Source: an uncultured Eubacteriales bacterium (GTDB taxonomy: Bacteria > Bacillota > Clostridia > Christensenellales > Aristaeellaceae). From it: a stretch of 27,206 nucleotides of DNA. The stretch covers positions 1 through 27,206 of the forward strand of contig USDD01000029.1 of NCBI GenBank assembly GCA_900553265.1. The letters are read 5' to 3'. Position 1 is the first letter of the stretch. The number at the start of each line of letters is the position of its first letter. A program made the translations under genes and the position numbers. The notes below the pieces were generated by a model. It was not told the origin of the DNA, did no database searches, and saw only the letters and a program-made list of their open reading frames with translations. Positions 7,922 to 13,823 of this stretch are shown one piece after another.

Positions 7922-8941
7922 TTATTCCGCGGCGGCCTCGGCCATCGCGAGCACGTTTTCGATGGTCACGCCCGGCAGGATGGACTCGTGGCTGGGCGAG
8001 ACGACGTAGTTGGGGCCGAAGAGATCGCGCAGGCGGCGCACCTCGTCGCGCACCTGCCGGGGCGTGCCGAAGGGCAGCAGCTCCTGGGTGTCCACGCCGC
8101 CGACGAATACCAGATCCTTTCCGTAGGCCTGGGACAGATGCACCGCGTCCATGCCGCGCGCCTTGGCCTGAATGGGATGCAGCGCGTCCACGCCCGCGTC
8201 GATCAGCCGGGGAATGACCCGGTCGATGGAGCCGCAGGAGTGCAGCAGCACCTTCATGCCGTACTTGTGGGCGAGGTTGGTGAACTTGACGAAGGTGGGC
8301 ATGACAAAGCGGTCGAAGGCCTCCGGGGAGATCAGCAGATCCAGCTGGCTGCCGAAGTCGTTGCCGAAGAAGAACATGTCGATCTTGTCCGCGGCCTGGC
8401 GGAACAGCGCCTCGTTGGCCTGCATGTAGAAGTCGGCGATGTGCTCGGTGACGGCCTCCACCACGTCCGGATCGGTGTACATCTTGATGAAGTAATTCTC
8501 CATGCCGAAGTAATCGCAGACATTGTGGAAAAAGCACGACCACATGCCCGAGAGCACCGCCTGATCCGCGGCGATGGTTCTGTCGATCTCGGCGATGGTT
8601 TCGGTGAAGTCGCAGTACTTCGGGTCGGGCCAGGGGTATTTCTCCACCTCGTCCACATCCTCGCACTCGGCGAACACGCCCGGCTGGCTCAGGGAATGGC
8701 GCTCCTGCCCGCCCAGCGGGTCGAAATAGGGCCTGCCATCGGGATGCTTCCAGACGTGGTGCTCGTCGGGCATGATCCAGCGGCAGGTGCTGCCCAGCTT
8801 CAGGCCGAACTCGAAGTCGTTCTTCACGTTCAGGCTGCCGAAGAGATATTCCTGGCTGGCGGGATTGGGGTTGCCGTGCCAGAAGCCGCAGTGATCGCTC
8901 TTCTTGTTGAGGATATTCGCAAAGCGTTCGCGATTGGTCAT
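7922..8941 (-). CDS. Uroporphyrinogen decarboxylase superfamily protein (corrinoid methyltransferase-like)
   Basis: A 339-residue URO-D fold protein (Pfam URO-D type) starting MTNRERFANILNKKSDH at 8941, with GGAGG 9 bases upstream. The longer in-frame extension spans its promoter and is rejected. The HSCG motif (H234, C236) sits where cobalamin-dependent methyltransferases of the MtaA/MtbA type bind zinc, followed by IDAGVDALHPIQ and GGVDTQELLPFGTP, as in that branch and not in haem-pathway HemE. No haem genes are nearby; the partners are a DUF1622 membrane protein and a sugar kinase. A methyl-transfer or demethylation role on a sugar-linked substrate is inference. Confidence 0.85.
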   Translation of the reverse strand: MTNRERFANILNKKSDHCGFWHGNPNPASQEYLFGSLNVKNDFEFGLKLGSTCRWIMPDEHHVWKHPDGRPYFDPLGGQERHSLSQPGVFAECEDVDEVEKYPWPDPKYCDFTETIAEIDRTIAADQAVLSGMWSCFFHNVCDYFGMENYFIKMYTDPDVVEAVTEHIADFYMQANEALFRQAADKIDMFFFGNDFGSQLDLLISPEAFDRFVMPTFVKFTNLAHKYGMKVLLHSCGSIDRVIPRLIDAGVDALHPIQAKARGMDAVHLSQAYGKDLVFVGGVDTQELLPFGTPRQVRDEVRRLRDLFGPNYVVSPSHESILPGVTIENVLAMAEAAAE

Positions 8942-8971
8942 TTTGGATTTCCTCCATGCTGTGCGATATTT

Positions 8972-8988
8972 GCCGGACGGATTCCGGC
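8972..8988. promoter_or_regulatory. Inverted repeat at the start of the URO-D transcript
   Basis: GCCGGA-CGGAT-TCCGGC is a perfect 6-bp inverted repeat starting a few bases downstream of the expected transcription start of the URO-D/DUF1622/PfkB operon. It may be an operator or a 5' hairpin. Confidence 0.35.
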
Positions 8989-8998
8989 GGCTAAAGTT

Positions 8999-9028
8999 AT
9001 TATACACGAAAGCGAAGGGGCGTGTAAA
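8999..9028 (-). promoter_or_regulatory. Sigma-A type promoter for the URO-D/DUF1622/PfkB operon
   Basis: On the minus strand TTTACA (9023-9028), an 18-base spacer and TATAAT (8999-9004), about 58 bases upstream of the URO-D start. Confidence 0.8.
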
Positions 9029-9135
9029 GATTAAAAACTCACCTGCGGCATGGCGAATTTTTACGGGAGGCGGCGGACGCTTCCGAACTGCCGGATTTGA
9101 GGGAAAGTTTCTGAAAAGAATCTTTATCGACGCTA

Positions 9136-9165
9136 TTGACACGGAAAAGCAAAAAATGGTAAGAT
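9136..9165 (+). promoter_or_regulatory. Sigma-A type promoter for the DUF1538/P-II operon
   Basis: TTGACA (9136-9141), an 18-base spacer and TAAGAT (9160-9165) on the plus strand, divergent from the URO-D operon promoter. An in-frame ATG at 9156 falls inside this promoter, which argues against that start. Confidence 0.7.
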
Positions 9166-9248
9166 CATATTGGAAGGATTTTACCCAAAGAGAGGACGAG
9201 GAAAGCGAGCGTGAGGATTTGAAGCGGGGATGGATACGGACGCTGAGG

Positions 9249-10754
9249 ATGAAAATTCAGGAGTCGCTGTCATCGGTGCTGCCCATCACGGCGGTGGTTC
9301 TGCTGCTGTGCGTGACGGTGGCGCCGCTGGAGCCGGGAACGATGGTCATGTTTCTGTTCGGGGCGCTGCTGCTGGTGCTGGGCATGGGGCTGTTCACGCT
9401 GGGCGTAGATCTGTCCATGATGCCCATGGGCGAGGGCATCGGCATTGAGATGAGCAAATCGCGCAGGATCGTCCTGCCGCTGACGGTGTGCTTCGTGCTG
9501 GGCGCGCTGATCACCATCGCCGAGCCGGATCTGCAATTGCTGGCGCAGCAGGTGCCGTCCATTCCCAACCGGGTGCTGATTCTGTCGGTGGCGGCGGGCG
9601 TGGGGATGTTTCTGGCCGTGTCGTTTCTGCACACGGTGTTCTCCGTCAAGCTCTCCCACGCGCTGCTTTTCTTCTACGCGCTGACCTTCCTTCTGGCGTT
9701 TCTCACGCCGAAGGAGTTCATTCCCATGTCCTTTGACTCCGGCGGCGTGACCACCGGGCCCATCACCGTGCCGTTCATCATGGCCATGGGCATCGGCATG
9801 GCCAGCCTGCGCAGCGACAAGCATTCTCAGGCCGACTCCTTCGGCCTGATCGCGCTGTGCAGCATCGGCTCGGTGCTGGCGGTGCTGCTGCTGGGCGTGT
9901 TCTATTCGCCCGAGGAGGCGGCGACCTCCACCGTGCGCGTGGCGCAGGTGAGCTCCACCCGGGAGGCGGCGATGCAGTTCATCTGGGCGCTGCCCCATTA
10001 CGCCAGAGAGGTGGCGCTGGCGGTGCTGCCCATCGCCGGCGTGTTTCTGGTGTTCCAGCTGATTTCCCGGCGCTTCCGGGCCGGTCAGCTCCGGCGCATC
10101 TGCGTGGGCCTTGCGTATACCTATGCGGGACTGGTGATGTTTCTGACGGGCGTGAACGAGGGCTTCCTCTCGGCGGGCTATCTGCTGGGAAAGTCCATCG
10201 CCGGAGGCAGATATCCCTTCCTGCTGATTCCCATCGGCATGGTCATCGGCTACTTCATCGTGGCGGCCGAGCCGGCGGTGCACGTGCTGAACAAGCAGGT
10301 GGAGGAGCTGACCAGCGGCAACATCACCGCCCGGGAGATGCAGCTGGGCCTGTCGGCGGGCGTGGCGCTGTCGGTGGGACTGGCGATGATCCGCATTCTG
10401 ACGGGCGTGTCCATTCTGTGGCTCCTGATTCCCGGCTACGCGCTGGCGCTGGCGCTGACGTTTTTCGTCTCGGACGTGTTCACCGGCGTGGCCTTCGACT
10501 CCGGCGGCGTGGCCTCGGGGCCGATGACGGCGGCGTTTCTCAGCCCGCTGGCCATGGGTGCGTGCGAGGCGGTGGGCGGCAACATGCTCACCGACGCCTT
10601 CGGAATCGTGGCCATGGTGGCCATGACGCCGCTGGTGACCATCCAGCTGCTGGGTCTGCGCGACCGGCTGAAGCGCCGGGGCACGCGCCCGCAGCCCGAT
10701 CACGCGGCGCAGACCGACTTTGTGGTGTATTATGACGGGGAGGTGGGCTCGTGA
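9249..10754 (+). CDS. DUF1538 family integral membrane protein, duplicated
   Basis: A 501-residue, very hydrophobic protein with two homologous halves. Each half carries the same signature: FDSGGVTTGPITVPF near residue 162 and FDSGGVASGPMTAAF near residue 416. These are the hallmark of DUF1538 membrane proteins, thought to be transporters. I chose ATG 9249 (MKIQESLSSVLPITAVV) because the family starts this way. A TTG at 9219 or an ATG at 9156 remain possible, and no start has an ideal ribosome binding site, so the first 10-30 residues are uncertain. The stop overlaps the GTG start of the P-II-like gene, so the two are coupled and probably form a transporter plus regulator. The substrate is unknown. 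Confidence 0.85.
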   Translation: MKIQESLSSVLPITAVVLLLCVTVAPLEPGTMVMFLFGALLLVLGMGLFTLGVDLSMMPMGEGIGIEMSKSRRIVLPLTVCFVLGALITIAEPDLQLLAQQVPSIPNRVLILSVAAGVGMFLAVSFLHTVFSVKLSHALLFFYALTFLLAFLTPKEFIPMSFDSGGVTTGPITVPFIMAMGIGMASLRSDKHSQADSFGLIALCSIGSVLAVLLLGVFYSPEEAATSTVRVAQVSSTREAAMQFIWALPHYAREVALAVLPIAGVFLVFQLISRRFRAGQLRRICVGLAYTYAGLVMFLTGVNEGFLSAGYLLGKSIAGGRYPFLLIPIGMVIGYFIVAAEPAVHVLNKQVEELTSGNITAREMQLGLSAGVALSVGLAMIRILTGVSILWLLIPGYALALALTFFVSDVFTGVAFDSGGVASGPMTAAFLSPLAMGACEAVGGNMLTDAFGIVAMVAMTPLVTIQLLGLRDRLKRRGTRPQPDHAAQTDFVVYYDGEVGS

Positions 10755-11425
10755 ACCGGATGAAGCTGATGCTCACCATCGTCGACCGCGGCGACGGGCT
10801 GGCGCTGGCGAAGCTCTACGCCCAGAACGGCGTGCAGCTGCATCTGCAGATCGCCGCCGACGGAACCGCGACCTCAGAGCTGATGGATCTGCTGGGGCTG
10901 ACCCATCGCGAGCGCGATCTGCTGGTGGGCTTCGGCGACGCCGCGGCGGTGGACGCGCTGCTGAACCGACTGGACGATGACGACGGCTATCGCGGCATCC
11001 TCCGCGTGCGAGGCATCGCCCTGAGCGTGCCCATGACCGCCGTTTCCCATTTTCTCGCGTCCGCGCTGGCCGTGCCCGCGGGCAGCATTGCCGAAGGAGG
11101 AGCGCACCACATGTCCAATGACAAGGAATACAGCCTCATTCTCGTCACCGTCAATCAGGGCGGCACCGACCGCCTGATGCAGACCGCCTGCGCGGCCGGA
11201 GCCACCGGCGGCACCGTCATCCGCGGACGCTGGGTGGGCGCGCAGCGGCTGGAGCAGTTCCACGGCGTCTCCCTTCAGGACGAAAAGGAGGCCGTGCTCA
11301 TCGCCTGTGCCCGGGACAAGCGCAACGACATCATGGAGGCCATTACCCAGAACCACGGCGCGCACACCGGCGAGCAGGCGCTGCTGTGCGCCCTGCCGGT
11401 GGATCGACTGGTGAAGCTGCTGTAA
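10751..11425 (+). CDS. Two-domain P-II-like signalling protein
   Basis: A 224-residue protein starting at GTG 10751, with GGGGAGG 7 bases upstream and GTGA overlap with the preceding stop. Residues 1-100 and 123-224 look like two P-II/P-II-like ferredoxin-fold domains joined by a short linker. The second holds LILVTVNQGGTDRLMQTACA and GATGGTVIRGRW, resembling the P-II T-loop entry, and ends with a P-II-like C-terminal strand. P-II proteins bind nucleotides and small effectors and gate transporters or enzymes. Here the obvious target is the adjacent DUF1538 membrane protein. It is distinct from canonical GlnB/GlnK: no uridylylation-type T-loop tyrosine is evident. Confidence 0.8.
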   Translation: MNRMKLMLTIVDRGDGLALAKLYAQNGVQLHLQIAADGTATSELMDLLGLTHRERDLLVGFGDAAAVDALLNRLDDDDGYRGILRVRGIALSVPMTAVSHFLASALAVPAGSIAEGGAHHMSNDKEYSLILVTVNQGGTDRLMQTACAAGATGGTVIRGRWVGAQRLEQFHGVSLQDEKEAVLIACARDKRNDIMEAITQNHGAHTGEQALLCALPVDRLVKLL

Positions 11426-11436
11426 GAGAGAAAAAG

Positions 11437-11470
11437 AAAGCCCCGCTCCGAGATTTCGGCGCGGGGCTTT
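11437..11470. terminator. Terminator after the DUF1538/P-II operon, possibly bidirectional
   Basis: AAAGCCCCGC pairs with GCGGGGCTTT around an inner CCGA/TCGG stem, 11 bases after the P-II stop. On the plus strand it ends in TTTGTG. On the minus strand it is followed by CTTTCTTTTTCTCTC, so it can also end the convergent oxidoreductase transcript. Confidence 0.8.
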
Positions 11471-11500
11471 GTGTGCCTGTCGGGCGTGGAAACTGTACTC

Positions 11501-12556
11501 TTAGTCCAGCTTCTGCTCCTGATGGGCGGCGGAGGAATCGTAGATGGCCTGCATCATCCTGGCGGTGATGATGACCGTGTCGATGTGGGAGGGCAGCTTT
11601 TTGCGGGTCTTGACGCAGTCCACGAACGCGTCGATCTCATTCTGGAAATGGTCGCGCATCTTGAACTCGGGCTTGTACTCGATCAGCGCGCCGTGCTCGG
11701 CGGTGTAGACCGTGAAGTCGGAGCCGTACTGCAGGCGGATGCCGGCCTTGTCGCCCATGAAGTCGATGTAGGTCTCGGACTGGCCGATGTTCTGCGCCCA
11801 CGCGCCGTTGACGGTGATGACCGGGCCCTCGGTGCGGATCAGGGCGGTGACGGAATCGTCCACGTCGTAGGTGCCGTCGACGTTCTTGGTGTTCTCGGCC
11901 CACATGGACCTGTAGGCGTAGTTCTTCATGTCCCTGCCCAGCTTGCAGAAGGCCTCGCCGGTGACGGTAACGGGCTTCGGGTCGCCGCAGCAGTACATGA
12001 CGATGTCCAGATAGTGCACGCCCCAGTCGATCAGCGCGCCGCCGCCGGCGATGGCCTTGGTGGTGAAGGCGCCGCCCAGACCGGGAATGGAGCGATGGGC
12101 GCGGAAGGAGACGTAGACGTGGAAGACCTCGCCCAGCTTGCCGTCGTCGATGAACTTCTTGATGAGGTTGACGCTGTCGTTGAAGCGGTTGACCACGCCG
12201 ATGTTCAGGATGCGGCCGGTCTCGTGCTGCACCTTCTGCATCTCCAGCGCCTCGGCGTAGGTGCGGGCGGCGGGCTTTTCGCACAGAACGTCCTTGCCGG
12301 CGCGCATCGCGTCGATGGAGATGGTGGGATGCATGTTGTTGGGCGTGCAGACGGACACGGCCTCGATCTCGGGGTCGTTCAGGGCGATGTGATAGTCGGT
12401 GATGGCCGTGCCGCAGCCGTACTTCTCCACGGCGGCCTCGGCGCGCTCGGGAATGATGTCGCAGAAATACTTGATCTCCGCTTCGGGATTGTTCATGTAA
12501 GAGGGAATGTGGGCGGCGTTGGCGATGGTGCCGCAGCCGATGACGGCGACTTTCAT
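11501..12556 (-). CDS. Gfo/Idh/MocA family NAD(P)-dependent oxidoreductase
   Basis: A 351-residue protein starting MKVAVIGCGTIANAAHIPSY, with AAGGAGGA 8 bases upstream. The N-terminal Rossmann fold has GCGTIA for NAD(P) binding and a CEKPAA motif at about residues 92-97 with the conserved catalytic-site lysine. The C-terminal domain contains GGGALIDWGVHYLDIVMY with the family His. Members oxidise or reduce sugars, inositols or sugar acids, and some hydrolyse or epimerise glycosides through transient oxidation. With GH4 and GH78 enzymes nearby, a sugar-linked substrate is likely; the exact one is unknown. It has its own promoter and is not in the lacI operon. Confidence 0.92.
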   Translation of the reverse strand: MKVAVIGCGTIANAAHIPSYMNNPEAEIKYFCDIIPERAEAAVEKYGCGTAITDYHIALNDPEIEAVSVCTPNNMHPTISIDAMRAGKDVLCEKPAARTYAEALEMQKVQHETGRILNIGVVNRFNDSVNLIKKFIDDGKLGEVFHVYVSFRAHRSIPGLGGAFTTKAIAGGGALIDWGVHYLDIVMYCCGDPKPVTVTGEAFCKLGRDMKNYAYRSMWAENTKNVDGTYDVDDSVTALIRTEGPVITVNGAWAQNIGQSETYIDFMGDKAGIRLQYGSDFTVYTAEHGALIEYKPEFKMRDHFQNEIDAFVDCVKTRKKLPSHIDTVIITARMMQAIYDSSAAHQEQKLD

Positions 12557-12598
12557 GGAACTTGTCCTCCTTGAAGAATAAACGATTTTCCAATAAAC

Positions 12599-12627
12599 AT
12601 TATACGCCAAACGCGCGGTTTGCGCAA
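12599..12627 (-). promoter_or_regulatory. Sigma-A type promoter for the oxidoreductase gene, with inverted repeat in the spacer
   Basis: On the minus strand TTGCGC (12622-12627), a 17-base spacer and TATAAT (12599-12604). CAAAC-N5-GTTTG overlaps the spacer and could be an operator. Confidence 0.7.
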
Positions 12628-12640
12628 TCCCCAAATGAAA

Positions 12641-12672
12641 GCGCGCGCCGGAGGCTTTTTCTCCGGAGCGCG
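12641..12672 (-). terminator. Hairpin after the second URO-D gene
   Basis: On the minus strand CGCGCTCCGGAG pairs with CTCCGGCGCG (a mismatched base within) across an A-rich loop, about 10 bases past the stop. The tail CTTTCATTTG is only moderately T-rich. Confidence 0.5.
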
Positions 12673-12681
12673 AGATAGATT

Positions 12682-13683
12682 TTATTCCTCCACGGCCCTG
12701 CGCGCGTATTCATGCAGCAGGCGGACGTAGATGTGATAATTTTCCAGCGACACGTCCGGCGGGGTCTGATGGTCCACGCCCGGGACGTAGCGGCCGGATT
12801 TCATGACGGGGAGAATGCGCTCGAACTCGGCGCGCATGGCCTCCTCGCCGTTTTTCATGACCATCTTGTCGAAGCCGCCGATGAGGATGAAGTCCGGGAA
12901 CAGGGTGCGCAGGCGCGGGATGTTCACGCCGGCCTGACACTCCAGCGGCAGAATGCCCTCGAGGCCCACGCTCTGAAGCCACGGAACCATCATGGTGATG
13001 TCGCCGTCGGAGTCGACGACGGCCCTGGTGCCGTGGCTGCGGACGTAGGCGGCCATCCTGCGATAGTAGGGCGCGAGGAACTCGTCGAAGATCTCCTTGG
13101 AGATCATGGGGCCGTTGTTGTAGCTCATGTCCTCGGCGAAGGTCATGAAGTCCGGCGTGCAGACGGCGTAGACCTTGTCCAGCAGGCGGATCTGCCAGTT
13201 GGCCAGATCGTCCAGAATCTGATGGTACAGCTCGGGATAATCATAGAAGGAATACAGATGCCCCTCGATGCCGAACAGCGTGCGGGGGAACCAGAACGCA
13301 CCCTCCAGCGTGTACCACAGGGTGATGTCGCCCTTTTCGTGCATGGGCGCGATGCGGCGCATCTCCTCCAGCATGCCGTCGTTGGCGTGCTCGGGATAGA
13401 GGAAGGGCCTGAGCTTTTCGTAGTCGCCCTCGTCCTCCATAATCGCCGCGCCGTGGGACGCGGGCTGGGGGCAGCCGGGGGCGGTGTGACGGAACCAGAA
13501 CTGGCGCAGAACGTCCAGATCCAGCGCCCTGAACAGCTCGTCGCCGGTCAGCGCCGGGTCAAGGCCCTCGCCGTGCCAGCGGTTCAGCGTCAGATCCCAC
13601 CAGGAAGCCCATTCGACGACAGGAAGGCGGTCGTCGGGCTTTTTCCCGTTTAATACCGCCAGAAAACGATCTCGATTGGTCAT
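12682..13683 (-). CDS. Uroporphyrinogen decarboxylase superfamily protein, metal-site variant
   Basis: A 333-residue URO-D fold protein starting MTNRDRFLAVLNGKKPDD at 13683, with AAAGGAG 7 bases upstream. It resembles the URO-D gene at 7922-8941 in length and in its opening MTNRxRF. Where that protein has HSCG, this one has DSDG (D224, D226), followed by IPLECQAGVN-like sequence and IGGFDKMVM, so the zinc ligands of MtaA/MtbA-type enzymes are missing. It therefore belongs to a different branch of the superfamily, often found near carbohydrate genes in gut Firmicutes. HemE function is unlikely. The gene is single, with its own promoter and a palindrome at the start site. Confidence 0.85.
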   Translation of the reverse strand: MTNRDRFLAVLNGKKPDDRLPVVEWASWWDLTLNRWHGEGLDPALTGDELFRALDLDVLRQFWFRHTAPGCPQPASHGAAIMEDEGDYEKLRPFLYPEHANDGMLEEMRRIAPMHEKGDITLWYTLEGAFWFPRTLFGIEGHLYSFYDYPELYHQILDDLANWQIRLLDKVYAVCTPDFMTFAEDMSYNNGPMISKEIFDEFLAPYYRRMAAYVRSHGTRAVVDSDGDITMMVPWLQSVGLEGILPLECQAGVNIPRLRTLFPDFILIGGFDKMVMKNGEEAMRAEFERILPVMKSGRYVPGVDHQTPPDVSLENYHIYVRLLHEYARRAVEE

Positions 13684-13699
13684 GGATATGCTCCTTTGC

Positions 13700-13714
13700 T
13701 GCGTAAATTGCGCA
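13700..13714. promoter_or_regulatory. Palindrome at the transcription start of the second URO-D gene
   Basis: TGCGTAAATTGCGCA is a 15-base palindrome with one mismatched pair. It begins about where transcription should start from the promoter at 13720-13748 and stops just before the ribosome binding site, a typical repressor position. Confidence 0.4.
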
Positions 13715-13719
13715 TGCTC

Positions 13720-13748
13720 ATTGTAGCACGGCCGAGGGGAGTTGACAA
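13720..13748 (-). promoter_or_regulatory. Sigma-A type promoter for the second URO-D gene
   Basis: On the minus strand TTGTCA (13743-13748), a 17-base spacer and TACAAT (13720-13725), about 40 bases upstream of the start codon. Confidence 0.75.
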
Positions 13749-13795
13749 CATTGAAATATTCGACTTTGTCATTGGAAAAATCTGCGCTGATGCTC

Positions 13796-13815
13796 AAAAA
13801 GATGCGCCCGGCGCA
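13796..13815 (-). terminator. Weak terminator at the end of the lacI-GH78 operon
   Basis: On the minus strand the short hairpin TGCGC-CGG-GCGCA is followed by TCTTTTTG, nine bases after the GH78 stop. The stem has only five pairs, so efficiency is doubtful. Confidence 0.45.
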
Positions 13816-13823
13816 GGGAGAGG

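Noticed and set aside
9156..9248. Longer DUF1538 start at ATG 9156
   Set aside because: The ATG falls within a TTGACA-N18-TAAGAT promoter and lacks a ribosome binding site. It cannot be fully excluded.
7922..13683. HemE (haem biosynthesis) assignment for the URO-D proteins
   Set aside because: No other haem genes are nearby, and the sequences resemble the corrinoid methyltransferase and sugar-associated branches of the superfamily more than HemE.
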